Below are positions 39,823 to 51,357 of a stretch of DNA of 64,000 bases, piece by piece. Under the pieces are notes generated by a model that was given only the letters and a program-made list of their open reading frames with translations, made no database searches and was not told where the DNA came from. The position numbers and the translations under genes are program-made. Numbering within the stretch: the stretch's first letter is position 1; each line of letters begins with the position of its first letter. The stretch lies in contig WMKK01000022.1 of NCBI GenBank assembly GCA_012295225.1, forward strand, positions 62,001 through 126,000, given 5' to 3'. The DNA comes from Ostreococcus mediterraneus. Its lineage: Eukaryota > Chlorophyta > Mamiellophyceae > Mamiellales > Bathycoccaceae.

Positions 39823-39878
39823 CGACGACCATCCTCTGGATCACGCAAAACATGGTTCCCACACCAATCTCGACATAA
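39823..39878 (+). pseudogene. Methyltransferase 3' fragment, array edge
   Basis: Only the last 17 or so codons of the array methyltransferase frame remain (TTILWITQNMVPTPIST), showing where the array was cut on the left. Confidence 0.7.
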
Positions 39879-40364
39879 ACCAACACACCATCGCGCGTTC
39901 GTCTTGAGCGTCGTCCACGTCGCGCGCGCGTCGAGGCGTGTCCACAGGTCCACAATTCCGACGGCCGTTTTGTAAAGTGTGATTATCACATGCCCGTTTT
40001 ATACGCGCGTGATAACTTTTATGTCGCAAACCATTTTGTGAGGTGCATTTCTTGTCCTTGCGAATGCGATCGCCAGATGTTGTGGTGCGTTCGCCCGCGC
40101 GCGCGACCGCGAAAGTCGCCCGTGCCGCGACGATGCCGCGCAACGCGCGCGTGTAAGTAATATCATGCATCGGTTTCTAGCGGCGCGTGGCGCGCGTCGA
40201 TGGCGCACGCGGTCGGCGAAGAACGATGGTGTCGACGGCGATGATGACGTGTGGAGGGATCGCGCGATGACGACGGGCGACTCGGCACGGTGACGATCAC
40301 GTCCAGATATTTTTGGACGTGCGACGTGCGCGTTGTGCAACGTTTTATCTGAATAACTGTCGCT

Positions 40365-40709
40365 ATGGAGCCCGAATTTTCAGTGTCGATTTCGTGTGCG
40401 CGTCAAAGTACTGATGCATTCGCAATTGGACAGTTACACATGACAACGTACGCCGACGCGCGCGGTGTGTTTTACAACGCTCTACGAGTGCGATGGCTAC
40501 ATGCTGCGGGTCATGACGCGTGGAGGTATAATTCGATTCGACGGCTCACGTCGTGGCATCTTGCGTCACATTTTCGTGTCCTCAAAGTCGTGCGTGTCGT
40601 CCGTTCACGGACGAATCGCGATACGGTCGGCGAGCGCTCTTTAAAGTGGAATGCACTTGTAAGCACCGCCGAAGTATCATATGAAGAGAAAACACATGGC
40701 GGCATGTGA
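40365..40709 (+). CDS. Array ORF of 114 codons, unit 1
   Basis: Not recognised. It begins MEPEFSVSISCARQSTDAF, is rich in Arg, Ala and Trp, and has no clear membrane span. ATG and stop are kept in all eight units, but several amino acids differ between units (for example Gln/Pro, Asp/Ala, Arg/Lys, Arg/Trp), with no obvious excess of silent changes. AAGTAAGT just after the stop resembles a splice donor, so this may be an exon or a chance frame. Unit 1 is identical in protein to unit 8. Confidence 0.35.
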   Translation: MEPEFSVSISCARQSTDAFAIGQLHMTTYADARGVFYNALRVRWLHAAGHDAWRYNSIRRLTSWHLASHFRVLKVVRVVRSRTNRDTVGERSLKWNALVSTAEVSYEEKTHGGM

Positions 40710-40834
40710 AGTAAGTATGCGTTTCATTTCATTTGGAAATACGATGACATAAAAACACACACATACCGTAGATAGATATGTGGCCCTTTCAAAACAATCC
40801 CGCTTCGCTTTCGTACACATGGATCGAACAATGG

Positions 40835-41565
40835 TCAGTTGACAGCCTCCTCCTCTTCGACGTATTGAGCGATATCAATGCCCTTGGATGCGATGAATCT
40901 TTTAAGTTTCTCCGCTCGAGACGCTCTGACGCGCATGAATAATGGAAACAGAATACTCAGTGTTGTGTAGACAAACATCGCTCCGGCGTACGCCGAGGAA
41001 ATACGCTGCGTGGCTTCGATGGGCTTCTCGCGCGTGCGCTGGAACGGTGAATTAGTCTTTGTACATTCGCACAAACCCTCGATTTCACTATAAAACGAAC
41101 GTACGTAACAATCTTGTTTGAAAGCCTTTATGGCTTGGGATTTAGTTGTTCCAGAACTAGAACAGACAAACACACCAACTGTAGATGAAGATGTGCACAC
41201 GTATACGGAGGGATCAATATCAGCCACTCCGTAATACGCCGCATTCTTTACATTATTTTGCGCAGGATCTTTTGCGATGCCTACGTTGTTGAAGAAAGGA
41301 AAAAAGTATACCCAAAACCTACGCTTGAACTCACCACCGTCTCTGAATTCGGTTCTGCGATATTCGCCAAGCGCTCAGAGTACGAATACGATACGCCGTA
41401 GTGCGCATCACCTTGCAAAGGCTCGCAGTCAAAACCCGCGAGCGACCACGACGTCCCAACGACCGACTCAGTGACGTACTGCGACGGCAGCGAATAGAAC
41501 GCCAAAAGTGCGGCGAAAGCAGCGATGCTCTCTATGCGACGACGGATGTTTGACTTTATTGCCAT
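40835..41565 (-). CDS. Spliced two-pass membrane protein with five cysteines, unit 1
   Basis: Predicted from an ATG at 41565: exon 1 41565-41480, intron 41479-41355 (125 bp, GTACGT...CGCAG, phase 2), exon 2 41354-40835; 201 residues. This join links a basic, hydrophobic start (IAAFAALLAFYSLPS, residues 14-28) to exon 2, which is open throughout. Exon 2 begins EFRDGGEFKRRFWVYFFPFF, has cysteines near residues 82, 93, 111, 124 and 126, a second span near 150-170 (AGAMFVYTTLSILFPLFM), a basic segment and an acidic end (VEEEEAVN). The loop between the spans could face the outside or the Golgi lumen. Family unknown. The intron is inferred from frame and splice sites only. Confidence 0.55.
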
Positions 41566-41809
41566 CGGCGGCGAATCACGCGCCGCATGCTTGAAACTCG
41601 TACTCGACAAGCGCGTGATTCGCGAACAAGACGGCAGAGTGGTCTTCGACAACACTGGCGAGCCCCGCGAATATTTCGACGCCATCGCCGCCGTTCCAAA
41701 ACACTGGCACCGGTACGCATTCAAAACAGACGTCGAGCGCCGCGCCGCCGCGCCGACGACCATCCTCTGGATCACGCAAAACGTGGTTCCCACACCAATC
41801 TCGACATAA
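41525..41809 (+). pseudogene. Methyltransferase 3' fragment, unit 1
   Basis: 94 codons: FDFIAIGGESRAACLKLVLD, then REQDGRVVFDNTGE, VPKHWHRYAF and TTILWITQN. This corresponds to the last half of a class I methyltransferase and is clearly homologous to 1853-2116. The SAM-binding half is absent and the usual VDGR is IGGE. Its first 41 bp overlap exon 1 of the membrane-protein gene on the other strand. It may be translated, but cannot be an enzyme alone. Confidence 0.55.
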
Positions 41810-42296
41810 ACCAACACACCATCGCGCGTTCGTCTTGAGCGTCGTCCACGTCGCGCGCGCGTCGAGGCGTGTCCACTGGTCCACAATTCCGACGGCCGTT
41901 TTGTAAAGTGTGATTATCACATGCCCGTTTTATACGCGCGTGATAACTTTTATGTCGCAAACCATTTTGTGGAGGTGCATTTCTTGTCCTTGCGAATGCG
42001 ATCGCCAGATGTTGTGGTGCGTTCGCCCGCGCGCGCGACCGCGAAAGTCGCCCGTGCCGCGACGATGCCGCGCAACGCGCGCGTGTAAGTAATATCATGC
42101 ATCGGTTTCTAGCGGCGCGTTGCGCGCGTCGATGGCGCACGCGGTCGGCGAAGAACGATGGTGTCGACGGCGATGATGACGTGTGGAGGGATCGCGCGAT
42201 GACGACGGGCGACTCGGCACGGTGACGATCACGTCCAGATATTTTTGGACGTGCGACGTGCGCGTTGTGCAACGTTTTATCTGAATAACTGTTGCT

Positions 42297-42641
42297 ATGG
42301 AGCCCGAATTTTCAGTGTCGATTTCGTGTGCGCGTCCAAGTACTGCTGCATTCGCAATTGGACAGTTACACATGACAACGTACGCCGACGCGCGCGGTGT
42401 GTTTTACAACGCTCTACGAGTGCGATGGCTACATGCTGCGGGTCATGACGCGTGGAAGTATAATTCGATTCGATGGCTCACGTCGTGGCATCTTGCGTCA
42501 CATTTTCGTGTCCTCAAAGTCGTGTGTGTCGTCCGTTCACTGACGAATCGCGATACGGTCGGCGAGCGCTCTTTAAAGTGGAATGCACTTGTAAGCACCG
42601 CCGAAGTATCATATGAAGAGAAAACACATGGCGGCATGTGA
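42297..42641 (+). CDS. Array ORF of 114 codons, unit 2
   Basis: Compared with unit 1 it has CARPSTAAF, DAWKYNSIRWL and CVVRSLTNRD. Function unknown. Confidence 0.3.
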   Translation: MEPEFSVSISCARPSTAAFAIGQLHMTTYADARGVFYNALRVRWLHAAGHDAWKYNSIRWLTSWHLASHFRVLKVVCVVRSLTNRDTVGERSLKWNALVSTAEVSYEEKTHGGM

Positions 42642-42765
42642 AGTAAGTATGCGTTTCATTTCATTTGGAAATACGAGGACATAATAACACACACATAGAT
42701 AGATAGATATGTGGCCATTTCAAAACAATCCCGCTTCGCTTTCGTACACATGGATCGAACAATGG

Positions 42766-43495
42766 TCAGTTGACAGCCTCCTCCTCTTCGACGTATTGAG
42801 CGATATCAATGCCCTTGGATGCGATGAATCTTTTACGTTTCTCCGCTCGAGATGCTCTGACGCGCATGAATAATGGAAACAGAATACTCAGTGTTGTGTA
42901 GACAAACATCGCTCCGGCGTACGCCGAGGAAATACGCTGCGCGGCTTCGATGGGCTTCTCGCGCGTGCGCTGGAACGGTGAATTAGTCTTTGTACATTCA
43001 CACAAACCCTCGATCTCACTATAAAACGAACGTACGTAACAATCTTGTTTGAAAGCCTTTATGGCTTGGGATTTAGTTGTTCCAGAACTAGAACAGACAA
43101 ACACACCAACTGTAGATGAAGATGTGCACACGTATACGGAGGGATCAATATCAGCCACTCCGTAATACGCCGCATTATGTACATTATTTTGCGCAGGATC
43201 TTTTGCGATGCCTACGTTGTTGAAGAAAGGAAAAAAGTTACCCAAAACCTACGCTTGAACTCACCACCGTCTCTGAATTCGGTTCTGCGATATTCGCCAA
43301 GCGCTCAGAGTACGAATACGATACGCCGTAGTGCGCATCACCTTGCAAAGGCTCGCAGTCAAAACCCGCGAGCGACCACGACGTCCCAACGACCGACTCA
43401 GTGACGTACTGCGACGGCAGCGAATAGAACGCCAAAAGTGCGGCGAAAGCAGCGATGCTCTCTATGCGACGACGGATGTTTGACTTTATCGCCAT
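42766..43495 (-). pseudogene. Membrane-protein gene, unit 2, frameshifted
   Basis: It lacks one base in exon 2 near 43239 (GTTACCC where other units have GTATACCC), which breaks the predicted protein shortly after EFKRRFW. It also has a Lys to Arg change near the C-terminus. The other splice and start positions match unit 1. Confidence 0.55.
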
Positions 43496-43739
43496 CGGCG
43501 GCGAATCACGCGCCGCATGCTTGAAACTCGTACTCGACAAGCGCTTGATTCGCGAACAAGACGGCAGAGTGGTGTTCGACAACACTGGCGAGCCCCGCGA
43601 ATATTTCGACGCCATCGCCGCCGTTCCAAAACACTGGCACCGGTACGCATTCAAAACAGACGTCGAGCGCCGCGCCGCCGCGCCGACGACCATCCTCTGG
43701 ATCACGCAAAACATGGTTCCCACACCAATCTCGACATAA
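43455..43739 (+). pseudogene. Methyltransferase 3' fragment, unit 2
   Basis: It has RLIREQ in place of RVIREQ and QNMVPT near the end; the ancestral-looking VPKHW is kept. Confidence 0.5.
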
Positions 43740-44233
43740 ACCAACACACCATCGCGCGTTCGTCTCGCGCGTCGTCCACGTCGCGCGCGCGTCGAGGCGC
43801 GTGCGCGTGTCCACTGGTCCACAATTCCGACGGCCGTTTTGTAAAGTGTGATTATCACATGCCCGTTTTATACGCGCGTGATAACTTTTATGTCGCAAAC
43901 CATTTTGTGAGGTGCATTTCTTGTCCTTGCGAATGCGATCGCCAGCTGTTGTGGTGCGTTCGCCCGCGCGCGCGACCGCGAAAGTCGCCCGTGCCGCGAC
44001 GATGCCGCGCAACGCGCGCGTGTAAGTAATATCATGCATCGGTTTCTAGCGGCGCGTGGCGCGCGTCGATGGCGCACGCGGTCGGCGAAGAACGATGGTG
44101 TCGACGGCGATGATGACGTGTGGAGGGATCGCGCGATGACGACGGGCGACTCGGCACGGTGACGATCACGTCCAGATATTTTTGGACGTGCGACGTGCGC
44201 GTTGTGCAACGTTTTATCTGAATAACTGTCGCT

Positions 44234-44578
44234 ATGGAGCCCGAATTTTCAGTGTCGATTTCGTGTGCGCGTCCAAGTACTGCTGCATTCGCAATTGGAC
44301 AGTTACACATGACAACGTACGCCGACGCGCGCGGTGTGTTTTACAACGCTCTACGAGTGCGATGGCTACATGCTGCGGGTCATGACGCGTGGAGGTATAA
44401 TTCGATTCGATGGCTCACGTCGTGGCATCTTGCGTCACATTTTCGTGTCCTCAAAGTCGTGCGTGTCGTCTGTTCACGGACGAATCGCGATACGGTCGGC
44501 GAGCGCTCTTTAAAGTGGAATGCACTTGTAAGCACCGCCGAAGTATCATATGAAGAGAAAACACATGGCGGCATGTGA
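44234..44578 (+). CDS. Array ORF of 114 codons, unit 3
   Basis: It carries CARPSTAAF and a unique Arg to Cys (RVVCSRTNRD). Confidence 0.3.
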   Translation: MEPEFSVSISCARPSTAAFAIGQLHMTTYADARGVFYNALRVRWLHAAGHDAWRYNSIRWLTSWHLASHFRVLKVVRVVCSRTNRDTVGERSLKWNALVSTAEVSYEEKTHGGM

Positions 44579-44702
44579 AGTAAGTATGCGTTTCATTTCA
44601 TTTGGAAATACGATGACATAAAAACACACACACACATAGATAGATATGTGGCCCTTTCAAAACAATCCCGCTTCGCTTTCGTACACATGGATCGAACAAT
44701 GG

Positions 44703-45433
44703 TCAGTTGACAGCCTCCTCCTCTTCGACGTATTGAGCGATATCAATGCCCTTGGATGCGATGAATCTTTTAAGTTTCTCCGCTCGAGATGCTCTGACGC
44801 GCATGAATAATGGAAACAGAATACTCAGTGTTGTGTAGACAAACATCGCTCCGGCGTACGCCGAGGAAATACGCTGCGTGGCTTCGATGGGCTTCTCGCG
44901 CGTGCACTGGAACAGTGAATTAGTCTTTGTACATTCACACAAACCCTCGATTTCACTATAAAACGAACGTACGTAACAATCTTGTTTGAAAGCCTTTATG
45001 GCTTGGGATTTAGTTGTTCCAGAACTAGAACAGACAAACACACCAACTGTAGATGAAGATGTGCACGCGTATACGGAGGGATCAATATCAGCCACTCCGT
45101 AATACGCCGCATTATTTACATTATTTTGCGCAGGATCTTTTGCGATGCCTACGTTGTTGAAGAAAGGAAAAAAGTATACCCAAAACCTACGCTTGAACTC
45201 ACCACCGTCTCTGAATTCGGTTCTGCGATATTCGCCAAGCGCTCAGAGTACGAATACGATACGCCGTAGTGCGCATCACCTTGCAAAGGCTCGCAGTCAA
45301 AACCCGCGAGTGACCACGACGTCCCAACGACCGACTCAGTGACGTACTGCGACGGCAGCGAATAGAACGCCAAAAGTGCGGCGAAAGCAGCGATGCTCTC
45401 TATGCGACGACGGATGTTTGACTTTATTGCCAT
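44703..45433 (-). CDS. Membrane-protein gene, unit 3
   Basis: Exons 45433-45348 and 45222-44703 by alignment with unit 1. It differs in the lumenal loop: SVYACTSS and NSLFQCTREK, the latter adding a sixth cysteine. Confidence 0.5.
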
Positions 45434-45677
45434 CGGCGGCGAATCACGCGCCGCATGCTTGAAACTCGTACTCGACAAGCGCGTGATTCGCGAACAAGAC
45501 GGCAGAGTGGTGTTCGACAACACTGGCGAGCCCCGCGAATATTTCGACGCCATCGCCGCCGTTCAAAAACACTGGCACCGGTACGCATTCAAAACAGACG
45601 TCGAGCGCCGCGCCGCCGCGCCGACGACCATCCTCTGGATCACGCAAAACGTGGTTCCCACACCAATCTCGACATAA
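45393..45677 (+). pseudogene. Methyltransferase 3' fragment, unit 3
   Basis: VPKHW has become VQKHW, a change shared with units 4-6 but absent from the relic at 1853. Confidence 0.5.
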
Positions 45678-45781
45678 ACCAACACACCATCGCGCGTTCG
45701 TCTCGCGCGTCGTCCACGTCGCGCGCGCGTCGAGGCGTGTCCACAGGTCCACAATTCCGACGGCCGTTTTGTAAAGTGTGA

Positions 45782-46765
45782 CAGTCCGAGAAATCACCTT
45801 ATTTAAGGACCTAAACACGCCACATGTCCGATCGACTTTTTGGGCGCGATTGACCAATTATGACCAGGCAAATGGGTATTGAACGTGACATTCTTCACGC
45901 GATGTGCGCGACGACGCGGTGTGTGTACGATTTTTCAACGCGAGTGGGTGACTCTGTATAGTTTCTATCGCGTTACCAAGTTTCGTGAGATTTGGCATCG
46001 ATGCGACGGCGCGGTGGGTTGAAATGTGCGTTTAGGGCGCAAGAGTCCCTCGGGCAGCTTGAGTTGTGAACGGTCAGATGTCACGATGTGCGTCGACGCG
46101 CAGCCGTCACAATGATGTGTTAGAGGCATGAACAATTGGCGTGCGTGAGTGTAATTCATTTGAACATGCCCTTTTCATGCTCTCTTTCGGCATGGCTCGC
46201 GCGAGTGCGTCACGTTGAGTACTTTTTCATCTGTCATCTTTGGCCAAAATGACTGAAAAATGGCCGAAATGGGTGAAAATGTCAAATATTCAACGGGGCA
46301 CTGACGCGTCAAACCGCGCTTAAATTTCATCTAGAACGGATAGTCGTGTTGTATTAAAACATCAGACACACGGCGCATCAAACTGAACCGATTTTAGGCC
46401 GCTATGTAAGAGATGTGCGTCGATGCACTTCCTGACATCTGACCGTTCACGACCCCAACTGACCGAGGGACTCTTGCACACGAAACGCCAAAACACGCCA
46501 AAAACACACAAAATGAGGCACATTTCAATCCACCGCGCCGTCGCATCGACGCCACGTCGCGAGAAACTTGGTTACGCGATAGAAACTATACAGAGTCACT
46601 CGATCGCGTTGAAAAATCGCACACATAACCCGTCGTCGCGCACGTCGCGTCAAGAATGTCACGTTCAATACCCATTTGCCTGGTCATAATTGGTCAAGCG
46701 CGTTCAAAAAGTCGATCGGACATATGGCGTTTTGAGGTCCTTAAATAAGGTGATTTCTCGGACTG
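45782..46765. mobile_element. Fold-back element inserted in the array
   Basis: Long inverted arms of about 320 bp start CAGTCCGAGAAATCACCTTA. The target TGTGA is duplicated (45777-45781 and 46766-46770). Both arms contain GACCAATTATGACC. No transposase. It is found in only one unit, so it arrived after the array began to form. Superfamily uncertain. Confidence 0.85.
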
Positions 46766-47152
46766 TGTGATTATCACATGTCCGTTTTATACGCGCGTGA
46801 TAACTTTTATGTCGCAAACCATTTTGTGAGGTGCATTTCTTGTCCTTGCGAATGCGATCGCCAGCTGTTGTGGTGCGTTCGCCCGCGCGCGCGACCGCGA
46901 AAGTCGCCCGTGCCGCGACGATGCCGCGCAACGCGCGCGTGTAAGTAATATCATGCATCGGTTTCTAGCGGCGCGTGGCGCGCGTCGATGGCGCACGCGG
47001 TCGGCGAAGAACGATGGTGTCGACGGCGATGATGACGTGTGGAGGGATCGCGCGATGACGACGGGCGACTCGGCACGGTGACGATCACGTCCAGATATTT
47101 TTGGACGTGCGACGTGCGCGTTGTGCAACGGTTTATCTGAATAACTGTCGCT

Positions 47153-47497
47153 ATGGAGCCCGAATTTTCAGTGTCGATTTCGTGTGCGCGTCCAAGTACT
47201 GATGCATTCGCAATTGGACAGTTACACATGACAACGTACGCCGACGCGCGCGGTGTGTTTTACAACGCTCTACGAGTGCGATGGCTACATGCTGCGGGTC
47301 ATGACGCGTGGAAGTATAATTCGATTCGACGGCTCACGTCGTGGCATCTTGCGTCACATTTTCGTGTCCTCAAAGTCGTGCGTGTCGTCCGTTCACTGAC
47401 GAATCGCGATACGGTCGGCGAGCGCTCTTTAAAGTGGAATGCACTTGTAAGCACCGCCGAAGTATCATATGAAGAGAAAACACATGGCGGCATGTGA
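47153..47497 (+). CDS. Array ORF of 114 codons, unit 4
   Basis: CARPSTDAF, DAWKYNSIRRL, RSLTNRD; protein identical to units 5 and 6. Confidence 0.3.
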   Translation: MEPEFSVSISCARPSTDAFAIGQLHMTTYADARGVFYNALRVRWLHAAGHDAWKYNSIRRLTSWHLASHFRVLKVVRVVRSLTNRDTVGERSLKWNALVSTAEVSYEEKTHGGM

Positions 47498-47621
47498 AGT
47501 AAGTATGCGTTTCATTTCATTTGGAAATACGATGACATAAAAACACACACATAGATAGATAGATATGTGGCCCTTTCAAAACAATCCCGCTTCGCTTTCG
47601 TACACATGGATCGAACAATGG

Positions 47622-48352
47622 TCAGTTGACAGCCTCCTCCTCTTCGACGTATTGAGCGATATCAATGCCCTTGGATGCGATGAATCTTTTAAGTTTCTCC
47701 GCTCGAGATGCTCTGACGCGCATGAATAATGGAAACAGAATACTCAGTGTTGTGTAGACAAACATCGCTCCGGCGTACGCCGAGGAAATACGCTGCGCGG
47801 CTTCGATGGGCTTCTCGCGCGTGCGCTGGAACGGTGAATTAGTCTTTGTACATTCACACAAACCCTCGATTTCACTATAAAACGAACGTACGTAACAATC
47901 TTGTTTGAAAGCCTTTATGGCTTGGGATTTAGTTGTTCCAGAACTAGAACAGACAAACACACCAACTGTAGATGAAGATGTGCACACGTATACGGAGGGA
48001 TCAATATCAGCCACTCCGTAATACGCCGCATTATGTACATTATTTTGCGCAGGATCTTTTGCGATGCCTACGTTGTTGAAGAAAGGAAAAAAGTATACCC
48101 AAAACCTACGCTTGAACTCACCACCGTCTCTGAATTCGGTTCTGCGATATTCGCCAAGCGCTCAGAGTACGAATACGATACGCCGTAGTGCGCATCACCT
48201 TGCAAAGGCTCGCAGTCAAAACCCGCGAGCGACCACGACGTCCCAACGACCGACTCAGTGACGTACTGCGACGGCAGCGAATAGAACGCCAAAAGTGCGG
48301 CGAAAGCAGCGATGCTCTCTATGCGACGACGGATGTTTGACTTTATTGCCAT
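47622..48352 (-). CDS. Membrane-protein gene, unit 4
   Basis: Exons 48352-48267 and 48141-47622. It carries EAAQRISS where unit 1 has EATQRISS; otherwise it keeps all five cysteines. Confidence 0.5.
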
Positions 48353-48596
48353 CGGCGGCGAATCACGCGCCGCATGCTTGAAACTCGTACTCGACAAGCG
48401 CTTGATTCGCGAACAAGACGGCAGAGTGGTGTTCGACAACACTGGCGAGCCCCGCGAATATTTCGACGCCATCGCCGCCGTTCAAAAACACTGGCACCGG
48501 TACGCATTCAAAACAGACGTCGAGCGCCGCGCCGCCGCGCCGACGACCATCCTCTGGATCACGCAAAACGTGGTTCCCACACCAATCTCGACATAA
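48312..48596 (+). pseudogene. Methyltransferase 3' fragment, unit 4
   Basis: RLIREQ with VQKHW; identical to units 5 and 6. Confidence 0.5.
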
Positions 48597-49082
48597 ACCA
48601 ACACACCATCGCGCGTTCGTCTCGCGCGTCGTCCACGTCGCGCGCGCGTCGAGGCGTGTCCACAGGTCCACAATTCCGACGGCCGTTTTGTAAAGTGTGA
48701 TTATCACATGCCCGTTTTATACGCGCGTGATAACTTTTATGTCGCAAACCATTTTGTGAGGTGCATTTCTTGTCCTTGCGAATGCGATCGCCAGCTGTTG
48801 TGGTGCGTTCGCCCGCGCGCGCGACCGCGAAAGTCGCCCGTGCCGCGACGATGCCGCGCAACGCGCGCGTGTAAGTAATATCATGCATCGGTTTCTAGCG
48901 GCGCGTGGCGCGCGTCGATGGCGCACGCGGTCGGCGAAGAACGATGGTGTCGACGGCGATGATGACGTGTGGAGGGATCGCGCGATGACGACGGGCGACT
49001 CGGCACGGTGACGATCACGTCCAGATATTTTTGGACGTGCGACGTGCGCGTTGTGCAACGGTTTATCTGAATAACTGTCGCT

Positions 49083-49427
49083 ATGGAGCCCGAATTTTCA
49101 GTGTCGATTTCGTGTGCGCGTCCAAGTACTGATGCATTCGCAATTGGACAGTTACACATGACAACGTACGCCGACGCGCGCGGTGTGTTTTACAACGCTC
49201 TACGAGTGCGATGGCTACATGCTGCGGGTCATGACGCGTGGAAGTATAATTCGATTCGACGGCTCACGTCGTGGCATCTTGCGTCACATTTTCGTGTCCT
49301 CAAAGTCGTGCGTGTCGTCCGTTCACTGACGAATCGCGATACGGTCGGCGAGCGCTCTTTAAAGTGGAATGCACTTGTAAGCACCGCCGAAGTATCATAT
49401 GAAGAGAAAACACATGGCGGCATGTGA
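49083..49427 (+). CDS. Array ORF of 114 codons, unit 5
   Basis: Identical in protein to unit 4. Confidence 0.3.
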   Translation: MEPEFSVSISCARPSTDAFAIGQLHMTTYADARGVFYNALRVRWLHAAGHDAWKYNSIRRLTSWHLASHFRVLKVVRVVRSLTNRDTVGERSLKWNALVSTAEVSYEEKTHGGM

Positions 49428-49551
49428 AGTAAGTATGCGTTTCATTTCATTTGGAAATACGATGACATAAAAACACACACATAGATAGATAGATATGTGG
49501 CCCTTTCAAAACAATCCCGCTTCGCTTTCGTACACATGGATCGAACAATGG

Positions 49552-50282
49552 TCAGTTGACAGCCTCCTCCTCTTCGACGTATTGAGCGATATCAATGCCC
49601 TTGGATGCGATGAATCTTTTAAGTTTCTCCGCTCGAGATGCTCTGACGCGCATGAATAATGGAAACAGAATACTCAGTGTTGTGTAGACAAACATCGCTC
49701 CGGCGTACGCCGAGGAAATACGCTGCGCGGCTTCGATGGGCTTCTCGCGCGTGCGCTGGAACGGTGAATTAGTCTTTGTACATTCACACAAACCCTCGAT
49801 TTCACTATAAAACGAACGTACGTAACAATCTTGTTTGAAAGCCTTTATGGCTTGGGATTTAGTTGTTCCAGAACTAGAACAGACAAACACACCAACTGTA
49901 GATGAAGATGTGCACACGTATACGGAGGGATCAATATCAGCCACTCCGTAATACGCCGCATTATGTACATTATTTTGCGCAGGATCTTTTGCGATGCCTA
50001 CGTTGTTGAAGAAAGGAAAAAAGTATACCCAAAACCTACGCTTGAACTCACCACCGTCTCTGAATTCGGTTCTGCGATATTCGCCAAGCGCTCAGAGTAC
50101 GAATACGATACGCCGTAGTGCGCATCACCTTGCAAAGGCTCGCAGTCAAAACCCGCGAGCGACCACGACGTCCCAACGACCGACTCAGTGACGTACTGCG
50201 ACGGCAGCGAATAGAACGCCAAAAGTGCGGCGAAAGCAGCGATGCTCTCTATGCGACGACGGATGTTTGACTTTATTGCCAT
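49552..50282 (-). CDS. Membrane-protein gene, unit 5
   Basis: Exons 50282-50197 and 50071-49552; identical in protein to unit 4. Confidence 0.5.
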
Positions 50283-50526
50283 CGGCGGCGAATCACGCGC
50301 CGCATGCTTGAAACTCGTACTCGACAAGCGCTTGATTCGCGAACAAGACGGCAGAGTGGTGTTCGACAACACTGGCGAGCCCCGCGAATATTTCGACGCC
50401 ATCGCCGCCGTTCAAAAACACTGGCACCGGTACGCATTCAAAACAGACGTCGAGCGCCGCGCCGCCGCGCCGACGACCATCCTCTGGATCACGCAAAACG
50501 TGGTTCCCACACCAATCTCGACATAA
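50242..50526 (+). pseudogene. Methyltransferase 3' fragment, unit 5
   Basis: Same sequence as unit 4. Confidence 0.5.
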
Positions 50527-51012
50527 ACCAACACACCATCGCGCGTTCGTCTCGCGCGTCGTCCACGTCGCGCGCGCGTCGAGGCGTGTCCACAGGTCCA
50601 CAATTCCGACGGCCGTTTTATAAAGTGTGATTATCACATGTCCGTTTTATACGCGCGTGATAACTTTTATGTCGCAAACCATTTTGTGAGGTGCATTTCT
50701 TGTCCTTGCGAATGCGATCGCCAGCTGTTGTGGTGCGTTCGCCCGCGCGCGCGACCGCGAAAGTCGCCCGTGCCGCGACGATGCCGCGCAACGCGCGCGT
50801 GTAAGTAATATCATGCATCGGTTTCTAGCGGCGCGTGGCGCGCGTCGATGGCGCACGCGGTCGGCGAAGAACGATGGTGTCGACGGCGATGATGACGTGT
50901 GGAGGGATCGCGCGATGACGACGGGCGACTCGGCACGGTGACGATCACGTCCAGATATTTTTGGACGTGCGACGTGCGCGTTGTGCAACGGTTTATCTGA
51001 ATAACTGTCGCT

Positions 51013-51357
51013 ATGGAGCCCGAATTTTCAGTGTCGATTTCGTGTGCGCGTCCAAGTACTGATGCATTCGCAATTGGACAGTTACACATGACAACGTACG
51101 CCGACGCGCGCGGTGTGTTTTACAACGCTCTACGAGTGCGATGGCTACATGCTGCGGGTCATGACGCGTGGAAGTATAATTCGATTCGACGGCTCACGTC
51201 GTGGCATCTTGCGTCACATTTTCGTGTCCTCAAAGTCGTGCGTGTCGTCCGTTCACTGACGAATCGCGATACGGTCGGCGAGCGCTCTTTAAAGTGGAAT
51301 GCACTTGTAAGCACCGCCGAAGTATCATATGAAGAGAAAACACATGGCGGCATGTGA
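51013..51357 (+). CDS. Array ORF of 114 codons, unit 6
   Basis: Identical in protein to units 4 and 5. Confidence 0.3.
   Translation: MEPEFSVSISCARPSTDAFAIGQLHMTTYADARGVFYNALRVRWLHAAGHDAWKYNSIRRLTSWHLASHFRVLKVVRVVRSLTNRDTVGERSLKWNALVSTAEVSYEEKTHGGM

Noticed and set aside
39999-40340. A 113-codon minus-strand ORF (MHNAHVARPK...) repeated in all units
   Set aside because: It is Arg/Ser/Ala-rich, lies in CG-rich DNA upstream of the 114-codon ORF, and shows no domain; it is most likely a chance frame preserved because the units are nearly identical.
40835-41398. GTGAGT at about 41331 as the donor of the membrane-protein intron
   Set aside because: Joining it to the TAG acceptor at about 41278 keeps the wrong frame and meets a stop; the GTACGT donor at 41479 with the CAG acceptor at 41355 joins the two open frames.
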